This document shows positions 1 to 14,002 of a stretch of 64,000 bases of DNA, in pieces. Location of the stretch: the NCBI RefSeq assembly GCF_040183065.1, contig NW_027185519.1, positions 1 through 64,000 on the forward strand. Reading direction: 5' to 3'. A model generated the notes under the pieces. That model made no database searches and was not told the origin of the DNA. It saw only the letters and a list, made by a program, of their open reading frames with translations. A program made the position numbers and the translations under genes. The stretch's first letter is position 1. The number at the start of each line of letters is the position of its first letter. This stretch comes from Periplaneta americana (Eukaryota > Arthropoda > Insecta > Blattodea > Blattidae).

Positions 1-1371
1 TCACAATCTTTGTTTGTAAAGGTGGACTGTACAAAGGAAATCAAATCTTTACGAATGAAATTTTGCGCTCTTTACAAGTGATATGTTTGTTTCACAACGA
101 AGGAGTAATTTTACAAACGTGTAAACTAAACTTTACTAGTGAAGTTAGCACATTTTCTACAGTAGCCCTGTTGAAATAGCTTCTAATTGTGAATGAAAAA
201 AATAAACACATATGTATAAAATCAATTTTATAGTAACAGGGTACCATTAAGAATTACACTGAAGCAGTTGTGATGTTATTGAGTAGTTCTAGCGACTCAG
301 ACGAAGATTTTGCATTTAGGCCTAACGTAGAATTTTCCGGCCACGTTCGTATCATTGTACGAATATTAATGAAAGGTTTCGAATGAATCCCGCGCTATAC
401 TTCAGAATACCGCGTTAGTTCTTATATACGAGGAACGTATTTAATAAATACTCGCACTTAAAGAAGAAAAACTTTGCACCGAAAACCAATCACTTAATAA
501 TGCAATGTCGGCATTACTTACGCAGTATTCTGAAGTCGTTCCGAATCCCATTTCGCTGTAATCTCTCCTACAAGATATGGGACATCACATGCAACATCTG
601 AAAGGGAAAAGTGGTGCCCTAACCACAAAGCGAGAACTGCATTGGTTGCATAGTAGCTCTCAGTTCCCTGCGTTAGCAGATAAGAACGGAATTTATAAGA
701 TTACAGTGTGCAAAAGTTCACACATGGTAGTTGATGTTGTTACAAGATTGAAAAAACTCGAGGCGGGTTATTGATCACCGAATGTGCTTACTCGGGCAAA
801 GGATTTTTATGCTCCTCCTGCTGGGTTCCCTAATGTTGGCGAGGTTATGGATGAAACAATAAAATATACTGATGGACCAGCAGAGAGCGAAGTTGATTTT
901 AATGGATGGACATGTTAGCTGCTCTATCAACTGCATATAACTACGTGGGTCAAATCCATTATTTATCAATTATTTGAATGAATTTCGCGCTAACTTTCGT
1001 CAGTTAAGTCGTAGGCTAATTAATGCATTGGTATGCTCGACCAATTGCATGCCGCGAAACTCCGTTGTCGCCGATGTAGCAAAATCTAAATAAAATATAT
1101 ATAAAAAAATATAAACATGTCCATCGATAGTTCTAAAATTACAGCTACTTTACCTCTGATCCTTAGTGATTTTTGTAAACTGTCGTTGGCGATTTTGTTC
1201 AACCAATTATGCGTATTTGTAAGTTTGTTTCGCCGATTTTGTAAAGTTCGTTAAAACATACAAGTGAATAAGATTGCATTGTGAAACACAGTTAACAAGC
1301 ATATGTAATATTTCCGTTGTTAATTGTATATTGTTAATTTGTAATTTGTTAGCGTTGTGAAACATGCCCCC
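1..1371. mobile_element. TIR DNA transposon relic (left end outside window)
   Basis: The right terminal inverted repeat ends in ...GTTGTGAAACATGCCCC near 1371; the matching left end is seen in complete copies starting with GGGGTGTTTCACAAAG. The interior is non-coding now, although a short open stretch near 273 would begin with a Ser/Asp-rich peptide. A PIF/Harbinger-like origin is possible from the GGGG-starting ends, but no transposase motif could be confirmed. Confidence 0.5.
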
Positions 1372-2475
1372 ATTTACCTTTAGAGGTAATATCTACATTA
1401 ATATTTAGTTAAAATTTAAAGAAATTTTAAACGAATGGAAGCTGCATTTTAATTCACCCCAAATTACTATGTTCCCTTTCAGATTATCAGCTGTTGTTGT
1501 TGTTGTCGTTGTTGTATTGTAAGTTCTCACTTATTGTTAGCTAGCCGTACCCGTTCGCTCCGCTCCACCTGTTAGAAATAAATATAAAGTAATTACATAA
1601 TTAAAATAGGACGACTGATCCATGGAACAACTTTTACAACAGCGCAAGATAATCTGCTTCGCATATTACCCAATTTTTTTTTAGCACTGCATTTATTGCA
1701 TATATATTTTATGTATTTTAACACGATTCAATTGAGCATAGTTAAAATATGAATTATTAAAATAATGGATTGCCAAGCTAAAGTACTATTACTGCATACT
1801 AAATCAATACACTCTCGTTGTTCGTTAATTCTCTGAGATTAAAATGCGTGTACATAAATATTATTTTAAGAAATACAGAAAACGAATGTACAAAATAGCC
1901 TATCAAATTTTCTGTGCATAAGAAGCTATTTTAATCTTACCTGTCCTCGATTTACTCAGACGTTACTGTAATAACATTATAGCATTATGTCCATCTAGAG
2001 AAACTACAGTTTCCAATGGTGAAATAATAACTAATTATACAAATCAGTTAATTTACGAGCTTGTGATATTACTTCATACAAACACAGAAACATTCCCTGT
2101 AGGCTATGTTTAATAGCTTTCGATTGTTTGTTGATGTCCAAGGCCCCTGTTTCGATTGTTGTTGTCCAAGGCCCCTTATAGACGAAGTCATTTGTTCTTA
2201 ATTCATTGCACCGTCTTAGATAGCGTTATTTTAATTTTAAAACTCATTTATCTCATTAAATATCAGTCCTATCAAAATGTTGTAAAAAAATAAAACTTAA
2301 CGGAAATCATTTTTAAAGGAACATCTGTTATGTAACATTTTTTCTCAAATATCAATAATAAGCGAGATATTTCGATTTATTTAATTAAGGCCCCCTTATA
2401 ACCCCCCTTTTAAATAAAGTATTTCGAATGCCATATAGCCTAAAATCTAAGTTACAACAAACTTAATTTATATTC

Positions 2476-2600
2476 CAGTTTTCATATAAATCGGTTCAGC
2501 CATTATCGCGTGAAAAGGTAACAAACATACAGACAGACATACAAACAAAATTTTCAAAAATGCGATTTTCGGTTTCAGGGTGGTTAATTATATATGTTAG
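2476..2600 (+). mobile_element. RTE/SINE-like 3' tail relic
   Basis: Contains an ATCGGTTCAGCCATTATCGCG-like block (shortened as ATCGGTTCAGCC) followed by GTGAAAAGGTAACAAACATA and an ACAGACAGACATACAAACAAA-like track. Insect RTE-type LINEs and their SINEs commonly end this way. Only the tail is recognised. Equivalent copies start near 17464, 33679, 47246 and 60236. Confidence 0.4.
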
Positions 2601-3066
2601 GACCAATTACTTTTGGAAAATCGAAACTTACCAGAAAAATTTCGGCTACAGATTTATTATTAGTATAGATAGTACGAGATACGACCGCAATTTTGTACGA
2701 CTAGTGTAATGAAGGAATGCAAAAAATTATTTTGGAACTTTGCAATGTTAGTCTATCATTAAAATAAAATTAAATCTTAATTCGTCCCTTTTGCAGGAGT
2801 CTTCTTCATCCAGTATGTTGTTGGCTGATATGGAGGAGGAGGGGGGGGGGACATGCTCTAAAGGGATAAAATTTGCTTAGCAAATCGATATGGTGACTAA
2901 CGCTTGCAATGCGTCATAGCTATAATTGTACTGCGCGGTAATTTCAGAGTAATAAGAGTTCAGTTCAGGGATCTGCTAATTTCTTCATATTGTGTTCGGC
3001 AATGGAATAGTACCGCAGTAGCATTAAGAGGTTTTTATAATTTGAACTGATATGTGCAGGTATATT

Positions 3067-3480
3067 GACCCCCCCCCTCCCACCGCTGGCCGACGCGGAC
3101 TGCAATGACAACAGTAAGCCACACGTCATACGTAAGCCTTTCTTCTTCTTCTTCTTCTTTGCTCGCCTGGCAAATACAGTCTTGGATTTCACATATTCAA
3201 TTTTTCACAGTCCCAACTCCCTTGCATGGACGTGTTTTCACGTACCTTTAAAGTTTCTCCTCTCATTCATTCAGTCTATTCGCAAGCCTGAGGGTTTTCC
3301 GTGGTTTTCCCTAAGGAGCTAAGACAAATGTAGGGATGAGCCCAGAAAGAAAAGGGCATTCACTTCCTTAGACCCTGGTAACTGCTCTTTCTAGAGGAAG
3401 GAGGAGGAGAAAGAAACCCCCCCACCCCCACCGACGTGGACTGCAATGACAACAGTAAGCAACACGTTATATGTAAAGCC
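3067..3480 (+). repeat. Two diverged copies of a short segment, each ending in a trinucleotide repeat
   Basis: A C-run, then a GGACTGCAATGACAACAGTA motif, then AAGCC and a pyrimidine-rich trinucleotide repeat occur at about 3067-3157 (followed by TTC repeats) and again at 3414-3480 (followed by TTA repeats). The segment looks like a duplicated microsatellite-carrying element whose two arrays later took different motifs. Present in all spacers. Confidence 0.5.

Positions 3481-3481
<1 letters not shown>

Positions 3482-3555
<74 letters not shown>
3482..3555. repeat. (ATT)n microsatellite, spacer 0
   Basis: About 24 uninterrupted trinucleotides. The same array has about 22, 19, 29 and 20 repeats in the spacers starting after 14002, 30217, 43784 and 56774, so its length changes faster than the surrounding sequence. 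Confidence 0.9.
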
Positions 3556-3724
3556 TACAATGGGACTAAAGGTGGTGTAGATACACTATGTCAAATGTGC
3601 CACAATCTTTCCTGCAATAGAAAGACGAGGCGCTGGCCACTAGCAATATTTTACAACATGCTAAATATTGCAAGTATAAATTCATGGATAATTTATAGTT
3701 AGAAGAACTCAGAAAACAATATCA

Positions 3725-4195
3725 AGAAAACAATTCATTTTCCAATTGTGTGAAGAGCTGACAAAACCGTGGATGCAGCACCGCTTTGCACGTCCTACTT
3801 TACACCGATCTCTGCGGGCAACAATTGAAGAACATCTGAACATTGCTGTGCAACAACAATGCCAGGTAATGCAGCCAGATGGTGAACGTACTGTTTGCTA
3901 TAAATGTCCTGCAAAGAAGAGGAGAATGATGACAACATTTTGTGGACTTTGCAAAAAGGGGTTCTGCAGAGAACATCGCGCTGTTGTTTGCACTAATTGT
4001 AAATAGGACAATAACATGAACGTAAAGACTTTATGACAAACTTAAAATTAAATGAACACTAATGGCTACGAAATGTGTAAAAGTTGTTAAATGTGTGATA
4101 TTGAGTTGATTTCAGTTAATTAAAATGTGAGTAGTAAAAATTACGAATGCTTACCTTTAACATGAGTACAGTGATGATTACCTGTCTAGGGTTAA
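3725..4195 (+). pseudogene. piggyBac transposase C-terminus and right end (relic)
   Basis: An 86-residue open stretch ending at 4006 matches the C-terminal part of piggyBac transposases: an APTLxRxLR-like segment (RPTLHRSLR), then a cysteine-rich domain with CYKCPAKKRR, CGLCKKGFCREH and a final CTNC. Downstream at 4185-4195 the sequence TCTAGGGTTAA is the typical piggyBac right end with its TTAA target, so the element boundary is 4191/4192. The catalytic core and the left end were not found, so this is a truncated DNA transposon carried in the histone spacer. No start codon is defensible. Confidence 0.8.
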
Positions 4196-4855
4196 GTAGT
4201 CGCGTGGTGAGTTTAGGAATTCCCAGACCACCTCTAAGATTGTTTAAAATAAAGGTATTGTAATCGTACGTTTCTGTCTTTTGTCAATAGTAACGTTGAC
4301 CTTTCTTTTTCGAGAAAACAAAATCTGTTGTACAGTTAAAGGTACTGAAATAGTAAGAAATTTTCTGAAATCCCCACGCGTTTGCAAGTGTAAGTCTCTG
4401 TTGTAACCTGTTGATTTACGAGAGACTGTGTGTGCTTTCGTACAGTGTTTCTAAAATGTGCAGTAACGAGTCAGAAATCATTGGAATGTAGTGTAGGTGT
4501 GTTTGTTATAACCGGGAATCAATCCGCAGTACTTGACCAATCAACTACGGGAAATATCAGAAAAATTGGCAGGAGTTAGCAAGAAAAACAAAGGTAAAAT
4601 ATCACGTGAACGAGCACCGATACCGAGCACTATGTACAATATACCCTAGAGAAAAAGACAAGAAAACAAAAGTCAACCGCTGCAAGTGTTACGAAGTGGT
4701 GTGTGAAACATATAATGAAGAATGTCTGCGGGAAGCGCATCTAGTGAGATAAAGGGTGAAATGGAGGATTCTGCTAAAAATAAAGAAAGGAAGAAAAATG
4801 TTTACAGTTAATACAAGTATTGTTTTCTCTTGTGGGTTTATGTTTAGTATAATAG

Positions 4856-4904
<49 letters not shown>
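4856..4904. repeat. (TG)n microsatellite
   Basis: About 24 TG dinucleotides; equivalent arrays near 19839, 36045, 48654 and 62606 differ by a few repeats. Confidence 0.9.
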
Positions 4905-4907
<3 letters not shown>

Positions 4908-5175
4908 AAAGTGAAAAAAATAACAGGTCTGTAATAATAATAGTTAATAATTCTGTAGTTCACTGCAAAAACTGTATAGCCATAAAAGGACAGATGATAA
5001 TAACGTTGTTATCTTATTCTTGCTGCTGTGTAAGCCTAAGTTTCCACGTGAGGGATAGAAGAGACATGACAACATATAGCATTACAATTTGTTTAATGTG
5101 TATAAATTTCTTTAATACTGATTTTTCTCAGAACAAGCTGTGTGAGGGTTAAAGAGTTCTTGCACTGAAGCTCAG

Positions 5176-5176
5176 A

Positions 5177-5245
<69 letters not shown>

Positions 5246-5246
5246 G
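5176..5246. repeat. Second (ATT)n microsatellite
   Basis: A second long ATT array in the spacer, about 23 repeats; equivalents near 20155, 36367, 48975 and 62930 vary in length. Confidence 0.9.
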
Positions 5247-5886
5247 TGTGAAGAGTTGTATCGGAAGTGCTTTATAGACTAAATTAATAATTTCTATCTT
5301 AACTGAAATATTTACATTATATTTCACACAGTATAGTTACAGGTAGCATAAATTCAGATAATGGTTTTTATATGGGAATCTACTTCTTGTGTTTAGAGGC
5401 TACATTTATACAGAGTTAATAATTTCTCCCCTATGTAACATATTTCCATGAAATTTTATACGCATCTATGCAAAAACGAATTATGCTCGTGTAATTAGGG
5501 AATTAGGGAAAAATTAGTTTTTCTGATAATTTTTAATGTTTTAATAGAAATTATGCTCCTAAAAGATGACTAGCCTGCCATATTTTTCGCAGTTGGTAAC
5601 AAAATGCTAGATTCATGGATATACTCCATAATTTAGTTGTTCATTATATGTTCAAGAAGTGTTGAATTTTTCTTGGAGAAATTAAGCTCCTTCATCCAGA
5701 CTCTGAAAAGTGGCTGCTGTCGAATTCGTAAAGCGCCACCAAGAGATGAATATAACATCTAAGTTTGCAGGATGTAGCAGCTAAATTTTAAGCCGTATAG
5801 AGTTTAATATTTGATTAATGTGTGGGTAGAAGAATTGAAAGTTAACTCAGGTTTACTTGTAATGCACAGCCTGTTAAATATGTCGT

Positions 5887-5908
5887 AAAAAAAAAAAAAA
5901 AAAAAAAA
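5887..5908. repeat. Poly(A) run, 22 nt
   Basis: Uninterrupted A-run followed by CTAGTTGCAC in all spacers. It could be an old retroposon tail, but no element body is recognisable upstream. Confidence 0.6.
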
Positions 5909-6398
5909 CTAGTTGCACAAATCTCAGTAAACGTGCCAATTAAATGAATGCTAACGTATTATAGATTGCTTTTCGCGTATTAAATGAAAGTACACATCTT
6001 GTCCTATGACCTCCATAAGGGAAGGTTTAACAGTATAAAACAGCCACTGACCCCACGAACAAAAATCAACTGAAGAGCGTGACTTTAAAAAAAAAACTCA
6101 TGTTTTGTCCCACCTCTTACTGATATTGATGTTTTGTATGCTGTTGTGCACAATGCCTAGCTTTTGTTTAAGCCTAGATATTACTTAAACTTCGGTTATG
6201 ATGAAGTTGATTTTCTTACATAGTTTTGCGTTCTGGACAACTGTGCGCCGGCATCTCTCGGAACATCCGAGATCAGGTCCCTATCCCCTCCACCGCAAAG
6301 TCAAATAGCGTCTGTCACTTGATTTTGAATATTAAACAAACATACCATCACGGCATTTCCGTTATGGCATCTGGTGTCATCAATAAGCTACAAATAAA

Positions 6399-6401
6399 GG
6401 A

Positions 6402-6448
<47 letters not shown>
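6399..6448. repeat. (GAAA)n microsatellite
   Basis: About 12 tetranucleotide repeats; equivalents near 21376, 37593 and 50203. It generates a spurious Lys/Glu-rich reading frame. Confidence 0.9.
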
Positions 6449-7694
6449 TAGCACAGTCACTGTCCTGAACAAGGTACGCAAGTATTATTTTAATTAATGC
6501 GTATCGCCTACCAGCCGCCGAAACTATTCGACAGGAGAGTGAATATCCTACACGGTCCTGTAAAAATGTTCTGAATACACTAAATGACGTGTAATTTTTT
6601 TTCTATTATTAGGACAATTGAACGTGTCATTGCTCCTGCGGGTTGCTTTGTTTCACACCACAGAGAATTCAGGTTCTCAACCCCCCGGGATTCTAGAGAT
6701 AAGAGAGCGATGAGGTTAAAGGAGTAGGCGTTTGTTCGTGTTTTTGTTTTTACTTTAGAAAAATTGCGAAACGTGACGCAATAGCGATAAGTTTTATGAA
6801 CAAGTTTGCTGAATCGACCAATTGAAGGTAATTTATATTTTGCTAAAGAAGAGAGGAGATTAATGAAATCAGTTATTGTAATAATCGTAGTAGATTGAAG
6901 GAATTGTTTGTATTCAAACTCCTTTTTGAAATAAGCTGCTCGGATGCTTATCAGGGTGACGGTTATAAATGTTATCGTAATACCCACCCGAGGTCACAAA
7001 GGTCACAGTCTTCCGCTTGTCCTTTCCTAAGCAGACCACGTCTGTACTATCGAAAATAATGAGTCACAGTTATAGTTTCGTGAAAGTAAAAAATGTTAGA
7101 TAGGAGACAAGTAGCTACTCTTATACAATCATAATCACATTTTGTATCCAATATAGTATAAACGAGCTACATGTAAGTACTGTGTAAAGTTTCATTAAAA
7201 CAATATATTATATATGAGACAAGTCACTAATTTTTGTCAAAACGCATCGTCTATAAAGGGGTAGTTTCTCCTCTTATACAGTAGTGACTATAGTGCGAAG
7301 TTTCATGGAAATATGTCACATTTTTAGTCCAGCTAGATTTGCTTTCTGGACCACTTTGAGCCTTGGCGCTTGTGATCGGTCGGACGGAGGATCACTCGTC
7401 CCGGCGGCGTTAACCCTTAATTTGGTAAATATATATAATGTGCAATATTATAGAACTGTGAAATTTTTTTTTAATTTTCCTAAGAAACTTTGTTATCCAT
7501 CGTTCTATTAAAAAATTGTTTATTAACCTATAGGATACATTGCGATATTTGTCAAACAGGCTGTGGGAAAATGCTGATACGGTGAGGAATGGAAAGGGAG
7601 AAACCATTTATATTATTGAGGTGACCTTGAACTGAGGGTAGTAGGAACGAGACCTGGAGTACGGTACAACCGGCTCTTCCGAGAAATAACTAGT

Positions 7695-7710
7695 GGCCCT
7701 GAAAAGGGCC
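7695..7710 (-). terminator. Histone 3' stem-loop of H3, unit 1
   Basis: On the minus strand GGCCCT-TTTC-AGGGCC, a six-base-pair stem with four-base loop, about 30 nt after the H3 stop codon. This is the SLBP-binding end of replication-dependent histone mRNAs. Confidence 0.95.
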
Positions 7711-7739
7711 TTTTTGCGGGCAGGAGTACCTTTGTTAAT

Positions 7740-9947
<2,208 letters not shown>

Positions 9948-9987
9948 ACTGCCTACACACGTCTGCTGCCGAATCCGTCGGCAAAAC

Positions 9988-10003
9988 GGCCCTTTTCAGG
10001 GCC
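9988..10003 (+). terminator. Histone 3' stem-loop of H4, unit 1
   Basis: GGCCCT-TTTC-AGGGCC, 40 nt after the H4 stop, followed by a purine-rich stretch (TAAAAAGGG near 10015) that may serve as the U7-pairing element. Confidence 0.95.
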
Positions 10004-11194
10004 ATAAAATCCGTCTAAAAAGGGCAGTAGTTGTCGAGATTAATTTAATTCACCTTTACTGTGTGACCACTAGCTCAACAGGCCAGTGCGGAAAACAGAA
10101 CTTATTTCGTAGGGGCACTTCAGTATCAGCAAAAGACGTTGTAAGAAATGCCTCTCCGTTTTTCAAATGGGTCTGACCCCAACGCTTGGTATATCAAGTG
10201 GAAAGACCGGATTCCTCTGTGAAGCCTTGCTCCTCGGATTATGTTACCTGTTACTGTAAACTTCTGTAAGTCAATAATCACTGTCCGAAGAATTGGTGGG
10301 TAATATGACAACGCAGGTAGGCAATGCTCACCAGACCGTAACAAGGAACCGAGGGGATTGACACATACTGAACATCACATCACCACGTTTTTGCAATGCC
10401 AACTTTTAGGTCATAGGAATCCAGTGTGGTAAACACTGGGGAGAAGAGGTACACATCGCATGTCAGAACACAGGACTTCGTCCTGTCAGACAACTTCCAC
10501 GTATAGCTTGCGTCATTTCGGTTCGAACGAAACGACAGAGAGAGGGGAAATTCGAACGCAAATTGTCAAAGCCTTCGATTCCTACGAGAAGGTCATGTCA
10601 TCATCTCAGTATTGGGGTTCCTGCGCGTGCGGCCAATATGTGCACCAACAAACAAACGCATTAGGAACTCTATTATAACGCCGTAAGTTGTTCACCAGTT
10701 ATCGATTTCTTATTCAAAATTAGTTTCATTCGTAGTATGTAGTAAAGTAAACTAGTATATTCAAACGTATATGTCTAAAACCACGATGGGCACCAAAGAA
10801 GGGGACTTGTGATTATTTTCACGATAATCTCCATTACTCTAATATGATAGAAATATATTACATAAATTTCGAAGCCAACTATGTACTTTGGCATCATCAT
10901 CTAATTTAATTCGTATTGTGTTAAATTATATAATAATAATGAAACCTTTCTATATGCATCAGTATAATGTGTTATCACACAATAGCCTAGTAAATGTACA
11001 ACGGTTTCAAGTACTTCAGTGCGAACCTGGGACAACGACATCGTTCAGAGCACAAAATTACAGAATGATGATATTAAATCAGCCCACCGGTATAGAGAGA
11101 GAGAGAAAGTTGACACGCGTAATGAAATTACATTACGAAGCCGTGAGAGAGGATTAACAATACTGGCTATTTCTGACTTTTGTGAGGTTAGTGG
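10004..11194. other. H4-H2A intergenic spacer, unit 1
   Basis: About 1.2 kb between the converging H4 and H2A 3' ends. AT-rich, with no convincing ORF, RNA gene or transposon; a short GA repeat lies near 11096. It is essentially the same in all units. Confidence 0.7.
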
Positions 11195-11210
11195 GGCCCT
11201 TAAAAGGGCC
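11195..11210 (-). terminator. Histone 3' stem-loop of H2A, unit 1
   Basis: Minus strand GGCCCT-TTTA-AGGGCC, about 18 nt after the H2A stop. The loop ends in A instead of C, a difference shared with H2B. Confidence 0.95.
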
Positions 11211-11228
11211 GTTTTACGGAGAAGGGGC

Positions 11229-11627
<399 letters not shown>

Positions 11628-11653
11628 TTAACTACAAGAACGACGCCTCGCCC

Positions 11654-12476
11654 CCGGTGTCAGAGTTGATTGCTGGCAGAGCCAGCGGTCGTTTTAGGGT
11701 CTTACATTACAATGCCCTCTTCGACCGTGAGTGCTTGTGAGTGCAGTGTTATTAGAATGTTGGATATTTAGGGCTTTTATGAGATTGAGGTTGAGACGTG
11801 GAAAGAAGACAGGTGGGTAGAAAGTGAGAAAGAAGGTTTAAGAAGCAGATTTTAAGTTCTGATTTGTTGTTATTTGAGGAGTAACCATGAACTATTTGTG
11901 ATGTAAATTATTTACTGGGCTTGCGTGAATTTTGAATGTATTTATTTATTGTTTAGTTATTCAACGGTAGCTATCATGCATCACTAAGCAGTGGTGAGGG
12001 CAGTCACAATTTGTTTATATTGTTGTTATCCTTGTGTTTGGGCGTTGGCATTTTGACTTCAGCTATCCAGCAGTCGGAGTGATGTTCGCTGGTACGTTAT
12101 GTTGTGGGTGGGGTGTTTGATTTCCATTTCCTCTCGTTGTAGATGAAGGTGGATTATTAATTGTATGTGTCGGGTTCTGGTCCATGACATATATGTGCAT
12201 TCCTCAACGATGGCATTCTTGTGGAGTATTTATGGGAAACAGGCCGCGAATTTGCCGATTCCGGGAGACGAGGGGTGTTGTAGAGAGGGAGAGAGGGGGG
12301 GGAGAGTTTAATAGTTATTTTGTGGATTGAAGTGATCTTGATAGGCTTGTAGGAGTTTTTCAATGGTTGTGTTCTTATTGGTGTGTGGAGGATTGTTAAA
12401 CATATGTTGTGTGTATGAGCGACGTAGTGCGAAGTGTGTGTATTTAGTGACTGTTCGGATTAGGTGTGTGGAGAGT
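11654..12476 (-). mobile_element. Family B non-LTR element in H2A promoter, unit 1 (5'-truncated)
   Basis: An 823-bp insertion between CCTCGCCC and ACGGTAACC, which are contiguous in unit 3. It reads on the minus strand, like H2A. Its 5' end lies within the last 55 codons of a reverse-transcriptase ORF; a 654-nt 3' UTR follows, with a GA-rich tract (about 12279-12306) and a terminal double-stem module (11673-11727). No obvious target duplication. The same 3' end recurs as a 128-bp fragment in unit 4. Confidence 0.85.
12308..12476 (-). pseudogene. C-terminal end of LINE ORF2, family B
   Basis: The last 55 codons of an ORF2-type protein. It aligns with the family D tail in unit 3 through a shared NPP....NTT motif and similar spacing to the stop. 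No catalytic motif lies in this part; the assignment to ORF2 rests on homology to the longer family D fragment. The open frame continues by chance into the H2A/H2B promoter. Confidence 0.65.
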
Positions 12477-12642
12477 ACGGTAACCTTCACTTTTACGCCA
12501 ACGTCAATAATCGACAGCGGACCAATCGTAAAGTCACAAACGTTTGCGCTGTTTCTATTGGCTCGCACTGGGAAGGCAGTACGGCATTGTCCCTGCGACT
12601 TAAATATTTTTCTCCCTCCGGGCTCATCATCAGACGAGCACC
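12477..12642. promoter_or_regulatory. H2A/H2B shared promoter, unit 1 (intact for H2B)
   Basis: CCAAT motifs in both orientations (ACCAAT 12521-12526, ATTGG 12557-12561) and a TATA-like TAAATATT (12601-12608) serve H2B. A likely initiator TCAG puts +1 near 12632. The H2A TATA-like GTAAAAG lies on the minus strand near 12490-12497, on the far side of the LINE from H2A. This is the only uninterrupted H2B promoter in the window. Confidence 0.8.
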
Positions 12643-13014
12643 ATGCCCCCCAAAGCTTCCGGAAAGGCTGCCAAGAAGGCCGGCAAGGCCCAGAAGAATA
12701 TTTCGAAGGGCGATAAGAAGAAGAAGCGCAAGAGGAAGGAGAGCTACGCCATTTACATCTACAAGGTTCTGAAACAAGTTCACCCAGACACGGGAATCAG
12801 TTCAAAGGCTATGAGCATCATGAACAGCTTCGTTAACGACATCTTCGAGCGCATCGCCGCGGAAGCTTCGCGGCTCGCGCATTACAACAAGCGGTCGACC
12901 ATCACCAGTCGGGAGATCCAGACAGCCGTCCGTCTCCTGCTACCCGGTGAGCTGGCCAAGCACGCCGTCAGTGAAGGGACCAAGGCCGTCACAAAATACA
13001 CTAGTTCCAAGTAA
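12643..13014 (+). CDS. H2B: Histone H2B, unit 1 (promoter intact)
   Basis: Canonical H2B, 123 residues. The Lys-rich tail starts [20 protein letters not shown], followed by the KRKRKES basic block and the fold ([20 protein letters not shown]). It ends AVTKYTSSK, with the ubiquitination lysine near the end. It diverges from H2A. Its TATA-like box, initiator and 5' UTR are contiguous here, unlike in units 2-4. Confidence 0.98.
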   Translation: MPPKASGKAAKKAGKAQKNISKGDKKKKRKRKESYAIYIYKVLKQVHPDTGISSKAMSIMNSFVNDIFERIAAEASRLAHYNKRSTITSREIQTAVRLLLPGELAKHAVSEGTKAVTKYTSSK

Positions 13015-13044
13015 GCGGGAGTGCTTGCTAGGGAATCAGCAACC

Positions 13045-13060
13045 GGCCCTTTTAAGGGCC
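13045..13060 (+). terminator. Histone 3' stem-loop of H2B, unit 1
   Basis: GGCCCT-TTTA-AGGGCC, 30 nt after the stop, followed by ACAAG and, further on, an AATGAAGAA purine-rich segment. Confidence 0.95.
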
Positions 13061-13884
13061 ACAAGTTATTCATAACAGAGTAGATGAATGAAGAACAACA
13101 GCGGTTCCCACCGAGTGAAAATTTAAATAATCACCCCGATAACACTTCTAGGATAGATAATACATTATAGGCAGTCCATGGGAGACTTGGATCCACGAGG
13201 CAAATTCGTTTCCTTAATAGTTTCGTACGACTTATATGAGAGCGCGGTGTCATTCCTACTCACTTGGCAGCATTAATTGTTGAGGGAAAACAACTTAGAA
13301 GGTAACTTGTCGACCGCGGGCATAATCCTTCCGCAGGCCACTACTGAGAATCTGTGGACATACGGGTAATCTATCTTTATTGAAACTCGGGTTCATAACA
13401 TACGACTGATACTTTATATATCTGTCACGTAATCCATCAAGAGACAAATGTCCCCCCCCCCCTAGTCAGTAGCGAGCTTCAGTCCATTCGTAGTAGCCGC
13501 CGGTGCAAGAAGTGAATTGAAGTTTGTGTGAAGTTCCGTAGTATGGCATGAAAATGATGTCGAAAATCCGACTACAGTTCCACAACCATGTGGTTGAAAG
13601 GAGGCTCCGCTGTTGAACAACAATCCACCTGTGGCTTAACTTAGAATGCCGACTAGCTGTTTTATTAATCCCGTGTCAATCCAGCAGTGTGTGACGTTGA
13701 AACGTAACCAAACTGCCGTTGATAGATAGATTTATCATCTATCCCAATGACATCCAACGAGCTTGGTAATTTAGGTACAGAGTCTAAGCAGGCAGTTTAC
13801 GTGTGTGTGTGAGCGAGTGCAGGTTTTATCGAGTGCACCCCAATCCCATCGTCCTCAAGTGCCTACAGATTACGCAGTTTCATC
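13061..13884. other. H2B-5S spacer, unit 1
   Basis: About 820 bp with an 11-nt C-run near 13452 and no recognised gene. No TATA-like element was seen at the usual upstream position of the 5S gene. Confidence 0.7.
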
Positions 13885-14002
13885 GGCAACGGCCATACCA
13901 TGTTGAAAATACCGGTTCTCGTCCGATCACCGAAGTCAAGCAACATTGGGCGTGGTCAGTACTTGGATGGGTGACCGCTTGGGAACACCACGTGCCGTTG
14001 GC
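13885..14002 (+). rRNA. 5S rRNA: 5S rRNA gene, unit 1
   Basis: Matches animal 5S rRNA through CCGGTTCTCGTCCGATCACC, the box A region near AAGTCAAGC, and the box C region TGGGTGACCGCTTGGGAACA. The 5' GGCAACGGC and 3' GCCGTTGGC ends pair as helix I with one mismatch (G at position 2). Relative to the usual insect sequence, both sides of helix III changed together (ATGTTG with CAACAT instead of ACGCTG with CAGCGT), which argues for a functional RNA. An 11-T Pol III terminator follows at 14005-14015. Confidence 0.93.

Larger units (their letters stand above)
1..7739. repeat. Leading partial histone unit (spacer only)
   Basis: This is the 3' part of the long spacer of a unit whose genes lie left of the window. 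Base 1 corresponds to base 14989 of the next unit. It holds a truncated copy of the TIR transposon (to about 1371), an RTE/SINE-like tail near 2476, two related microsatellite-bearing segments (3067 and 3417), a piggyBac right end (3725-4195), TG, ATT, A and GAAA repeats, and then AT-rich sequence without recognisable genes up to the H3 stem-loop. Short ORFs in it look accidental. Confidence 0.85.

Noticed and set aside
3436-3702. ORF with a long isoleucine run
   Set aside because: Translation of the ATT microsatellite; its length changes between units.
6580-6987. 135-codon minus-strand ORF and its copies in each spacer
   Set aside because: Low-complexity, AT-rich composition, no recognised domain, no histone or poly(A) signals in context; it persists because the spacer is homogenised.
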